This document shows positions 56,118 through 64,000 of a stretch of 64,000 bases of DNA, one piece after another (the stretch's first letter is position 1; each line of letters opens with the position of its first letter). The stretch is from Nostoc sp. ATCC 53789 (GTDB taxonomy: Bacteria; Cyanobacteriota; Cyanobacteriia; Cyanobacteriales; Nostocaceae): the NCBI RefSeq assembly GCF_009873495.1, contig NZ_CP046703.1:6042501-6106500 (forward strand). Direction: 5' to 3'. The notes under the pieces are model-generated. The model did not search any database, had not been told where the DNA came from, and saw nothing but the letters and a program-made list of their open reading frames with translations. A program made the translations under genes and the position numbers.

Positions 56118-59100
56118 TTACCGATACAGCCAAACTCGGAGTAGTGAAAGTAGTTGCTCAGTATCTACGGGTTTGGTGATGTAGTCAGAAGCTCCAGCTT
56201 CGATGCACTTTTCGCGATCGCCTGGCATAGCTTTAGCAGTTAAAGCAATTATTGGTAGTGAGCGAAACTGTTGTTGCTGGCGGATGGCGCGGGTAGTTTC
56301 GTAACCATCCATTTCCGGCATCATAATATCCATCAACACTATATTGATGTCAGGGTTAGTTTGCAGTCTTTCTATGCCATCTCTGCCATTTTCGGCAAAC
56401 AGCACTTGCATTTGATAGCTTTCTAAGAAGCTGGTGAGAGCAAAAATATTCCGCAAGTCATCATCTACAATCAAAATTTTCCGATTAGCTAGCACCGGGT
56501 CATTTTGATGTAGTTGCTCTAGCATTTGACGCTTTGGTTGCGGCAAATTTGCTTGCACTCGATGCAAGAACAGGGCAGTTTCGTCTAATAACCGCTCTGG
56601 CGATCGCACATTTTTAATGATAATTGTCTCTGCTAACCCCCGCAGCTGGGTTTCTTCTTGGCGGTTGAGTTCTTTGCCGGTATAAACGATAATTGGCAGT
56701 TTCAACAGCCTGGGTTCTTGCTTGATTTGCTCAATTAGTGCAAACCCACTCATATCGGGCAGACCAAGATCCAGTACCATACAGTCAAAATGCTGCGATC
56801 GCAAAATCAACAGCGCTTCTGCTCCCGTACCCACTGCTGTACTCTGGACATCACCATTACCAATCAATTCGATAATACTTTGGGCTTGTACGGGATCGTC
56901 TTCTACGATCAGGAGATTTCTTACCTGACGCTCAATAAAACCTTTAATATCAGTCAATACCTGAGTTAGCGCTTCTGGAGAAACAGGTTTTTGTAGGTAA
57001 GTAATTGCTCCTAGCTGTAATCCCCGTTGCTGTCTTTCATCTACGGAAAGTATATGTACTGGTATATGCCTGGTATCTGGCTTATGCTTCAGACGATCCA
57101 GCACCGTCCAACCATCCATTTCTGGCATATAAATATCTAGCATAATTGCATCGGGCTTAAACTGTTGCGCGAGTGCTAGACCTTGTTTGCTCTGTAAGGC
57201 AACTATAACCTTAAAGCCCTGCTCACGAGCCATATCTAGTAAGATGCGGGCGAATTTATCATCATCCTCGATAATTAGCAAAATGCGATCGCCAGGTTGA
57301 ATTATTTCCCGGTCATCTGGAATTTCGTGGGGAGAGGTGGTAAGTACTTTTGTGCTTGGAGAAGTGTCCACAGTTGTGGGTCTGTTTTCTACCAGAGGCA
57401 CTTCTTTGATAGTCGATGCTTGGCGGATTGTGATTGGCTGAGGCGGTGTAAAAGTACTTTGACTATTCTTTTCTTGTCGTCTGGGTAGGTAGAGAGTGAA
57501 GGTGCTTCCCTGCCCTGGTTTGCTGACTATTTCAATTCTTCCTCCCAACAGTTGAGCCAATTCGCGGCTGATGGACAAACCCAAGCCAGTGCCGCCATAC
57601 TTGCGGCTGGTTGTGCCATCTGCCTGCTGAAACGCCTCGAAAATAATCTTCTGCTTCTCGGCTGGAATGCCTATACCCGTATCGCTAACTGCAAAAGCAA
57701 TCATCGGATTATCAATTTCGGCTGCGTCAGAATACATACTAATTTCTAACTTCACGCCTCCCCGTTCAGTAAACTTAAAGGCGTTAGCTAGAAGATTTTT
57801 TAGCACTTGTTGCAGACGTTTAGAATCGTTATAAATGGTCGGGGGTAACTTACTATCCAGTTCAATAGTAAAACTGAGTTCTTTATTGTGAGCTACTTGC
57901 CGGAAAGTCTGTTCTAGAGATGTCGCCAAATCTGCAAAAGCAATTTGCTCAATATCGAGCGACATCGTACCCGACTCAATTTTTGCTAAATCTAGAATGT
58001 CATTGATCAATTCCAGCAAATCAGTGCCAGCCGAGTAAATAGTCCGGCTGTACTCTACCTGTTTATCGGTCAAGTTGTTAAGAGAATTATCTGCTAACAG
58101 TCTGGCTAAAATTAACAAGCTATTTAAGGGTGTCCGTAATTCGTGGGACATATTCGCCAGAAATTCCGATTTATATTTGGAAGACAAAGCCAGTTGTTCA
58201 GCTTTTTCTTCCAAAGACTTCCTCGCCCGCTCAACTTCCTGGTTCTTGCGAGCGACTTCCCTATTTTTAACTTCTAACAGTTCTGCCTTTTCTTCTAACT
58301 CCTCATTTAATTGTTGTAATTCTTCGTTAGACTGCTTGACAAGAAATTGTGATTCCTCCAACTCGTGCGCCTGTTCTTCTAAACGTTGATTGCTCTGTTG
58401 TAGTTCTTCTTGCTGGGTTTGCAGTTCTTCTGTCAAAGCAACAGACTCTTCAAGTAGTTGCTGGGTTTGCAATTGTGAGGCGATATTATTTAAAAATACA
58501 CCCAGATTTTCACTCAATTGCTCTAAAAATGTCAGATGTAGATGGCTGAAAGACCCAAAAGAGGCAAGTTCAATCACGGCACTCACCTGCGTCTCAAAGA
58601 CTATAGGCAAAACAATAATATTTAGCGGTGGTGATTCTCCCAAGCCGGAACTGATGCGGATATAGTCACTAGGAACTTCTGTGAGGAGGATTCTTTGTTT
58701 TTCTAGGGCGCATTGTCCCACCAATCCTTCGCCCAAGCGAAACTGATTTGCTAAGTTTTTTCGTTCTTTGTAAGCATAACTACTCAACAACTTCAGTACT
58801 GGCTGATCGTCTATAGAGGCCATTGCATAAAAAACGCCCTGTGATGCCCCAACCAGTGGCGCTAAATTCGACAATATCAAGCTAGACGCAGCTTCCAGAT
58901 TTCGCTGCCCTTGGAGCATCTGGGTAAATTCAGCTAAGTTAGACTTTAACCAGTTTTGCTCTTCATTTTTTTGAGTTGTATTTCGCAGATTAACGATCAT
59001 CTGGTTGAAGGTGCGCGTCAACACGCCAATTTCATCGTAGCGATCGCTATCTGGTAAACTCACCGATAAATCCCCATCCGCCACTTTTTCTGCCAAACCA

Positions 59101-59753
59101 GAAACTTGCTTTAGAGGTGCTGAGATATGTCTGGTTAAGGCAAATCCGATTAAACCTAAGATTAAAGAAAATAAAGGAATACTATAAATAATACTGGCGA
59201 TCGTTTGCCGGGCAGCTGCTCTTGCTTTCTCAGAGCGCTGTTTCAGCAGTGCATTCTCCTCAGTTTTCATCGCCTGGATAACTTTCTGAATCTGATCCAT
59301 CAGCTGCTTACCCTGGTCTGTCAAGATAGCTTTCTGGGAAGCTTCTAAACCCTGGCTTTGCCGTAGCTCAATGACATCTTTCATTACAGCCATTCTCTGA
59401 GTTAGCAGTGGCTGCAAAGTATCAAGTCGATTTTGTTGGTTGGGGTTATCTGCTGTTAACTTTTGAAGTTCCTTAACTTTTTGATTCAGTAATTCAATTG
59501 CAGCGTTATAAGGTTCTAAATAGCGCTGTTCGCCCGTAATAATGTAACCGCGTTGACCAGTTTCAGCATTTGTCAGTTGCAGATTCAGGTCTTCAAGCTG
59601 ACTTAGCACCTGGTAGGTATGGGTTTCTTTGCGCGAAGTTTCAATTAGATCGTTCGTGCTTTGGTAGGAGATTAGACCAATGGTGGTCAGAGTTGCCAAA
59701 CTCAAGGCAAAACTTACTCCAATCTTGGTTCCAATCTTCAAACGGTTAAACAT
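56118..59753 (-). CDS. hybrid histidine kinase, CHASE3-HAMP-GAF-HK-REC x3
   Basis: 1,211 residues. Order: TM1 (about 12-32), CHASE3 sensor (about 35-190), TM2 (about 190-210), HAMP (about 210-260), GAF (about 280-430), a long coiled coil (430-525), HisKA with NMSHELRTPLN (H near 537), HATPase with GTGLGLSIS (about 645-770), then three receiver domains. Phospho-acceptor Asp residues are near 871 (LDIYMPEMDG), 993 (LDLGLPDMSG) and 1139 (MDIMMPEMDG). All receivers keep the acidic pair. It fits multistep phosphorelay kinases; it lacks a fused HPt, so an external HPt or direct response regulator is needed. No response-regulator gene is beside it. Confidence 0.95.
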   Translation of the reverse strand: MFNRLKIGTKIGVSFALSLATLTTIGLISYQSTNDLIETSRKETHTYQVLSQLEDLNLQLTNAETGQRGYIITGEQRYLEPYNAAIELLNQKVKELQKLTADNPNQQNRLDTLQPLLTQRMAVMKDVIELRQSQGLEASQKAILTDQGKQLMDQIQKVIQAMKTEENALLKQRSEKARAAARQTIASIIYSIPLFSLILGLIGFALTRHISAPLKQVSGLAEKVADGDLSVSLPDSDRYDEIGVLTRTFNQMIVNLRNTTQKNEEQNWLKSNLAEFTQMLQGQRNLEAASSLILSNLAPLVGASQGVFYAMASIDDQPVLKLLSSYAYKERKNLANQFRLGEGLVGQCALEKQRILLTEVPSDYIRISSGLGESPPLNIIVLPIVFETQVSAVIELASFGSFSHLHLTFLEQLSENLGVFLNNIASQLQTQQLLEESVALTEELQTQQEELQQSNQRLEEQAHELEESQFLVKQSNEELQQLNEELEEKAELLEVKNREVARKNQEVERARKSLEEKAEQLALSSKYKSEFLANMSHELRTPLNSLLILARLLADNSLNNLTDKQVEYSRTIYSAGTDLLELINDILDLAKIESGTMSLDIEQIAFADLATSLEQTFRQVAHNKELSFTIELDSKLPPTIYNDSKRLQQVLKNLLANAFKFTERGGVKLEISMYSDAAEIDNPMIAFAVSDTGIGIPAEKQKIIFEAFQQADGTTSRKYGGTGLGLSISRELAQLLGGRIEIVSKPGQGSTFTLYLPRRQEKNSQSTFTPPQPITIRQASTIKEVPLVENRPTTVDTSPSTKVLTTSPHEIPDDREIIQPGDRILLIIEDDDKFARILLDMAREQGFKVIVALQSKQGLALAQQFKPDAIMLDIYMPEMDGWTVLDRLKHKPDTRHIPVHILSVDERQQRGLQLGAITYLQKPVSPEALTQVLTDIKGFIERQVRNLLIVEDDPVQAQSIIELIGNGDVQSTAVGTGAEALLILRSQHFDCMVLDLGLPDMSGFALIEQIKQEPRLLKLPIIVYTGKELNRQEETQLRGLAETIIIKNVRSPERLLDETALFLHRVQANLPQPKRQMLEQLHQNDPVLANRKILIVDDDLRNIFALTSFLESYQMQVLFAENGRDGIERLQTNPDINIVLMDIMMPEMDGYETTRAIRQQQQFRSLPIIALTAKAMPGDREKCIEAGASDYITKPVDTEQLLSLLRVWLYR

Positions 59754-60114
59754 TATTCCAGGCAGGTATTTAAACTATTTCTGTTTTTCAGACTATTTCG
59801 ATTATGTTCTAACTATCTAAACTAAATGTATGATGTTTGGTTGATCTGGGATATGCCTAGTTTTTGGCACGCTAAATATTATCACTTCCATCCTATATAC
59901 ATTTACAAATGTAAGGTTATTTTAAATAAATCTCTAAATAAATAATTTTTTCTAACATTTTTATATTTTAACAAGTCTGAAATTTGCAAATAGCATAACC
60001 TCTTTCAAAAGAAGCAACCACTTTTTTGGCAATTTAATCTTGCGGTGGATATTTAAACAGTTGTTCTTAGATTATAAATTTAACATCAGACTTTACAAAA
60101 ACGGGGTGATTTTT
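59754..60114. other. intergenic, AT-rich
   Basis: No gene. A short palindrome with arms ACATTT and AAATGT is at about 59897-59914. Likely the divergent promoter region of the kinase and the small protein. Confidence 0.4.
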
Positions 60115-60327
60115 ATGATCACAGTAATTGACATAGTAAAACCCAAATTCTACAAAGGGCAAAAGGTAGAATTTATTGGTGGATTGGGAACCATAAGAGA
60201 ATGTCATCCTAACTCTGGAAACTGGTCGTATCTTGTAGAAATGGAAATGGAATCAGAACCGAAAATGGGTAGGATTGGTTATGAGACTACTATTTTACTA
60301 TTTGAAACAGATATTATTTTACTCTAA
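60115..60327 (+). CDS. small conserved protein, unknown
   Basis: A longer frame opens at 60040, but ATG 60115 with GGGGTG 6-10 bases before is favoured (70 residues). MITVIDIVKPKFYKGQKVEFIGGLGTIRECHPNSGNWSYLVE suggests a short SH3-like beta-barrel. I recall similar small proteins in cyanobacteria but no function. Confidence 0.6.
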   Translation: MITVIDIVKPKFYKGQKVEFIGGLGTIRECHPNSGNWSYLVEMEMESEPKMGRIGYETTILLFETDIILL

Positions 60328-60741
60328 GGCTAACCTCTTGTTGCCGCTTAGATTTAATTTGACATCATCTTTTTATCAAAAAAACCTTGGAGGAGATTAA
60401 ATAATTTCACAAGATTTTAATATTCTCTAGTGAAAGTTAAATCATTTTAGGAATAGACAAAAATCTTGAATAGTACAATTAAGCAGATGGGATGCAGAAA
60501 ATTAACTTCATTTTCTATAAACGCTAAATATAGTAGTTTTGGCGGCTGGATAAAATGCCATTACTATTGTACACCACTATTAAGAACAACCTTAACCTTA
60601 GTTATCGTAAGCAATTTTATGCTAGGAAATTAGGGTTTTAAAAGGCAATATCTACTTACGTAAACTATTTCCTCTATATAAAAAAATATACTTTTCCTAT
60701 AATTTTCACGTTATTGAGTCTAACTAGAAGTTAGTAATACT
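60328..60741. other. intergenic, nothing seen
   Basis: AT-rich, no gene, no repeat, no clear terminator. Confidence 0.4.
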
Positions 60742-61635
60742 CTAGCGATCGCTTCTAGCCAGATCAAGTTCAGATTGGCTATGTATACTAAAATCTTGGA
60801 TATTGTTACTTTCTAAAATCGCTCTTGCACCTGCTATGTAGATATCAGTGCCTTTTATGACTATTAGATAATGTCCGCCTGCGACCTGATGCTGATAATA
60901 TCTGGCGAGATCGTTAGGAATTCCTAAAGTGGGGTAGATATCTTGAGAACTGCTGATATTCACGTCAAGAATATCACTTATTTTGCTGGTAATTTTAGCA
61001 ATTATTGATACTTGACTCATCGGAAAACCAGCAGTTCTCAGTTCAGTAAGCGCTCTTTCTAGACTATGGTACTTAGAAAAAATACCAATAGCGTGCTTAT
61101 AACGACTATTTGGGGTGGAGTATGGCTCATAAACACCCGAATATTGAAGATCGCGGCGATTAAAAATCCTCTTAGCTAGACGAATTTCTATGTCTATGCC
61201 GGTTATCATCACCAAATGATAACCTTTACAGACTAGATCGCTGTAACCCTCTGCTTGCTCTTTAGGAATTCCTAAACTTACCAATACATCCGGTAAACAA
61301 CTTGCTAAATTGCTAGCGATCGCTATTGCTTGTGCGCCGGCTACCATGACTTGGCCTACACCAGGAACTACCCAGAAAACTAGACCAGCTAATAAGTCAT
61401 TCAAATCGCCTAAAGCACTACCAGTAAAAGCTCGATCGGTGTCTTCTGAGGATGTATTGCTAGTGCTATCTTTAACTTCAACACCAGCAATATCACTTTG
61501 TTCTTCTGCATTTCGTGCAATTACAGAAACTTTGTGCATTGGAAAATTAGAAGCTTTTAGTTCCTGAAGTGCCAATTGTGCGTCGGAACATTTAGCGAAA
61601 ACTACTATAGTTCTTCGCTCTTTTTCTAATGTCAT
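60742..61635 (-). CDS. general stress protein 17M-like, tandem domains
   Basis: 297 residues. Two similar halves, each a ferredoxin-like (YflT/DUF1269-type) unit: TIVVFAKCSDAQLALQELKASNFPMHKVSVIAR and AIGIFSKYHSLERALTELRTAGFPMSQVSIIAK. A Gly/Ala-rich hydrophobic stretch (FWVVPGVGQVMVAGAQAIAIA) at about 85-105 may contact the membrane. Similar proteins are induced by salt, heat or high light. A YeaQ-type membrane gene lies just upstream, which fits a stress-response pair. Confidence 0.72.
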   Translation of the reverse strand: MTLEKERRTIVVFAKCSDAQLALQELKASNFPMHKVSVIARNAEEQSDIAGVEVKDSTSNTSSEDTDRAFTGSALGDLNDLLAGLVFWVVPGVGQVMVAGAQAIAIASNLASCLPDVLVSLGIPKEQAEGYSDLVCKGYHLVMITGIDIEIRLAKRIFNRRDLQYSGVYEPYSTPNSRYKHAIGIFSKYHSLERALTELRTAGFPMSQVSIIAKITSKISDILDVNISSSQDIYPTLGIPNDLARYYQHQVAGGHYLIVIKGTDIYIAGARAILESNNIQDFSIHSQSELDLARSDR

Positions 61636-61692
61636 TTTATCGGTTTATTGCAGTTAGAGTGATTCCCAAGACTATTAGTTAATTGAAGGTAA

Positions 61693-61971
61693 TTATACAG
61701 CTCGGCGAGTCAGTAAACCCCACAGGAAAATCAGCAGCATAGCACCCAGAACAGCAAATAAAATGCTTCCCAAAGATAAAGCTCCTACAGATGCGGCTGC
61801 TGCTGAACTGCTCCCTAGTAAAACTTGACCCAAATAACCACCGACTACGGCTCCAAGTATTCCTAATATAATTGTGGAAAGAATACCGCCACCTTGGGTT
61901 CCTGGATAAAATAACTTAGCTAACGCGCCTGCAATTAAACCCAAAACCAGCCAAGCAATAATGTTAGTCAT
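61693..61971 (-). CDS. GlsB/YeaQ/YmgE-family membrane protein
   Basis: 92 residues with three transmembrane helices and Gly-rich packing (LVLGLIAGALAK, GIIS-type, GAVVGGYLGQ). The family is called transglycosylase-associated only by old naming; members are stress-induced, RpoS-controlled in E. coli. It is 57 bp upstream of the stress protein on the same strand, so they may be one transcript. Confidence 0.85.
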   Translation of the reverse strand: MTNIIAWLVLGLIAGALAKLFYPGTQGGGILSTIILGILGAVVGGYLGQVLLGSSSAAAASVGALSLGSILFAVLGAMLLIFLWGLLTRRAV

Positions 61972-62111
61972 TGAATCTTTCCTTTGTGAGAATGTGCTTT
62001 GTCGTTTCCTTTCGACTATTTCATATTAAAGTTTGCCTCTAAAATTACCGATCTATCTAGAGAACTAAAATCAAAAATCTTTAGATATCATTTGAATATT
62101 CACTGATTCTC

Positions 62112-62133
62112 CGGTAGGGGAAATACCCTACCG
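62112..62133. repeat. hairpin CGGTAGGG-N6-CCCTACCG
   Basis: Eight-base-pair stem in the gap between rsmI and the YeaQ-type gene. Position fits a transcript end for rsmI, without T tract. Confidence 0.55.
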
Positions 62134-62212
62134 AAAGCGTCTCTGCATCTACATAAATCGCCCCTACAGGGTATAATTTTGCGTAAGCCCTAGTAGTATT
62201 TTTATTAGTGTT

Positions 62213-63073
62213 TCAAGACTCAGGAGTAACGACCAAAGAAAGAGCTAGTTGATAAAGTTGGCGACGGGGAAGGGAGGTAAATTTTGCTAACTGACGACTA
62301 GCTTGCGATCGCGATATTCCCTGACTAATTAACATTTTCAATTCGGCTTTCAATTCCTCTTCTGTCAGTTGAGGCTGACTGGCTGGAATTCCTGCCACTA
62401 CTAATGTATATTCACCCTGGGGTTCTCGTTGGCTGTAGTGAGCGATCGCTTCGGCAATCGTCCCCCGCCAAAATTCCTCATACAATTTTGTTAACTCCCG
62501 CCCTAGCACAATTTGGCGATCGCTCCCCCAAACAAGAGCTAAGTCTTGTAAAGTATCTCGCAAGCGGTGGGGTGATTCGTAGAAAATCAATGTGCGAGAT
62601 TCTGTTTGCAGAGATTCTAAATATTCTTGTCTCTGTTGAGTTTTCGCCGGCAGAAAGCCTTCAAAGACAAACCGATCTGTTGGTAATCCAGATGCACTCA
62701 AAGCGGTAATTGCTGCACTAGCGCCAGGAATGGGAACTACTGAAATCCCCGCCTCAATGCAGGCTTTTACCAGTTCATATCCAGGATCGGAAATACCTGG
62801 CATTCCCGCATCAGTCACAAGTGCGATCGCTTTATTGTTAACTAAATGCTCTAATAATTCCGGGATGCGGCTAGTACGATTGTGTTCGTGGTAACTCACC
62901 TGGGGAGTTTTAACTTGAAAATGCTGTAATAATTTCCCTGTGTGACGGGTGTCTTCCGCAGCAATGATATCCACAGTCTGCAAAATTCGCACCGCCCGAA
63001 AGGTTATATCTTCCAGGTTGCCAATGGGTGTACCGACAACGTAAAGTGTTCTTGGTTTTGGATCGGTTTGCAT
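62213..63073 (-). CDS. rsmI: 16S rRNA 2'-O-ribose C1402 methyltransferase
   Basis: 286 residues. RsmI methylates the ribose of C1402 in the decoding centre. Motifs: YVVGTPIGNLEDITFRAV, EDTRHTGKLL, LVTDAGMPGISDPGYELV (SAM binding), IPGASAAITALSASGLP and the helix-turn-helix-like C terminus. Start CAT 63073. Divergent from the PfkB gene across two GAGACGCGAT palindromes. Confidence 0.96.
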   Translation of the reverse strand: MQTDPKPRTLYVVGTPIGNLEDITFRAVRILQTVDIIAAEDTRHTGKLLQHFQVKTPQVSYHEHNRTSRIPELLEHLVNNKAIALVTDAGMPGISDPGYELVKACIEAGISVVPIPGASAAITALSASGLPTDRFVFEGFLPAKTQQRQEYLESLQTESRTLIFYESPHRLRDTLQDLALVWGSDRQIVLGRELTKLYEEFWRGTIAEAIAHYSQREPQGEYTLVVAGIPASQPQLTEEELKAELKMLISQGISRSQASRQLAKFTSLPRRQLYQLALSLVVTPES

Positions 63074-63091
63074 GAGAGATTAGGAGTTTTT

Positions 63092-63157
63092 GTAGAGACG
63101 CGATTCATCGCGTCTGTGCAGGAGAGATAGGAGAGACGCGATGAATCGCGTCTGTAC
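63092..63157. repeat. two copies of the GAGACGCGAT palindrome
   Basis: Palindromes at 63092-63119 and 63131-63157, each with arms GAGACGCGAT and ATCGCGTCT, differing in the loop (TC versus GA). Between rsmI and the sugar kinase. Confidence 0.8.
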
Positions 63158-63198
63158 AAGAGTTAAAAATAATTATTTATGCAGCTATACGAACATAT

Positions 63199-64000
63199 AT
63201 GACAAATGGCTCGTCCAAAATTCAAAATCCAAAATCGGATCATGGGTTATTTGTCGGTTTAGTAACTTTAGATTTGATTTACCTTGCTGAATCTGCCCCC
63301 AAAAATAATCAGAAGATTGTCGCTACTGACTATACTGTAGCGGCAGGTGGCCCAGCAACAAACGCAGCTGTAACTTTCAGGCATTTAGGTAATCAAGCTA
63401 CAGTCTTAGGTGTAGTGGGTTCTCACCCAATGACACAGCTAATTCGAGGCGATTTGGCAAATTACAAAGTTGAGATCGCAGACCTTGAGCCTACCACTGA
63501 TTTAGCACCGCCTGTCTCCTCAATCATTGTCACCCAAGCCACAGGTGAAAGAGCCGTGGTTTCCATCAATGCTGTCAAAACTCAAGCCAGTAGCGCATCT
63601 ATCCCTTCAGATATTTTACAAAATGTCAACATAGTACTGATTGATGGGCATCAGATGGCTGTAAGTTATTTCATAGCCCAAGCAGCTAAAGCCAAAAATA
63701 TCCCAGTAGTAATCGATGGTGGCAGTTGGAAGCCTGGATTTGAGCAAATTTTGCCGTTTGTAGATTATGCCATCTGTTCAGCTAATTTTTATCCCCCCAA
63801 CTGTCAGACTGGAAAAGACGTTTTTGCCTATCTGGCCGGGTTTAAGATTCCTTACATCGCCATTACTCACGGACAAAAACCAATTGAATACTTGAGTTGC
63901 ACTAAAACTGGTATCGTAGATGTGCCGCAAATACACGCGGTTGATACATTAGGGGCTGGAGATATTTTCCACGGTGCTTTTTGTGATTACATTTTAAGGG
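63199..64000 (+). CDS. PfkB-family carbohydrate kinase, 3' end cut off
   Basis: Starts at ATG 63199 and stays open to the window end (267 codons visible, stop not seen). It begins TNGSSKIQNPKSDHGLFVGLVTLDLIYLAE, shows the nucleoside/sugar-binding GG motif VAAGGPATNAAV near residue 57, and ends with DTLGAGDIFHGAFCDYI, the PfkB signature with the catalytic Asp. Substrate (ribokinase, adenosine or another sugar) is not decidable. The gene probably needs only about 40-60 more residues. Confidence 0.9.
   Translation, partial: MTNGSSKIQNPKSDHGLFVGLVTLDLIYLAESAPKNNQKIVATDYTVAAGGPATNAAVTFRHLGNQATVLGVVGSHPMTQLIRGDLANYKVEIADLEPTTDLAPPVSSIIVTQATGERAVVSINAVKTQASSASIPSDILQNVNIVLIDGHQMAVSYFIAQAAKAKNIPVVIDGGSWKPGFEQILPFVDYAICSANFYPPNCQTGKDVFAYLAGFKIPYIAITHGQKPIEYLSCTKTGIVDVPQIHAVDTLGAGDIFHGAFCDYILR

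Overview
The window is chromosomal DNA of a filamentous, heterocyst-type cyanobacterium, most like Nostoc/Anabaena. The evidence is the dense HIP1 octamer (GCGATCGC), heptameric short tandem repeats (TTTGTCA, GTCATTG, TGCCCAA) at gene borders, and the gene set: Mg-chelatase ChlH, sulfolipid genes sqdB/sqdX, a CyaB1-type adenylate cyclase whose catalytic Lys and Thr fall at residues 646 and 721, a POTRA-domain Omp85 next to lipid A genes, XisH/XisI, and several Nostoc-style Ser/Thr kinases. No rRNA, tRNA, CRISPR array or intact insertion sequence was found.

Layout. 0.5-9 kb: Ser/Thr kinase with pentapeptide repeats, squalene/phytoene synthase family enzyme, a dead FAD oxidoreductase, and a 1,411-residue probable secreted protein (beta-helix, six near-identical 115-residue repeats, RTX tail). 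10-13 kb: RtcA-type RNA cyclase, two paralogous TIR proteins (the second membrane-anchored and lacking the putative catalytic Glu), and an EF-hand remnant. 13-19 kb: sqdB, sqdX, cyaB1 and a small conserved protein. 19.7-28.7 kb: purC, then an outer-membrane block (Omp85, lpxC, fabZ, lpxA, lpxB), then an orphan cytosine methyltransferase. 28.7-34 kb: aldo/keto reductase, HicBA, a ParE/RelE-type module, two paralogues with a shared unknown N-terminal module, and endonuclease V. 34-41.6 kb: two FHA proteins (one fused to a flavoprotein-like enzyme), a repeat element with terminal inverted repeats, a candidate small RNA, and chlH.

41.7-45.5 kb is an accessory patch: xisH-xisI, a broken higA, a GIY-YIG type protein, a frameshifted hicA beside intact hicB with a strong palindrome upstream, and more decayed small genes. 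45.6-54 kb, all minus strand: a DUF1338 (HglS-like) protein with a class III aminotransferase, a tandem array of covarying hairpins, an M20 peptidase/amidohydrolase, uppP, and bioD overlapping a second Ser/Thr kinase. 54.9-64 kb: prs, a large hybrid histidine kinase, a small conserved protein, two stress or membrane-type proteins, rsmI, and a PfkB-family kinase cut by the window end.

Functional themes are envelope assembly (Omp85, LpxA/B/C, FabZ, UppP, sulfolipid), signalling (two STKs, a hybrid kinase, CyaB1, FHA and TIR proteins), and small mobile or addiction modules in various stages of decay. The least explained items are the TIR pair, the FHA-flavoprotein fusion, the 42-bp hairpin array and the DUF1338/aminotransferase pair.
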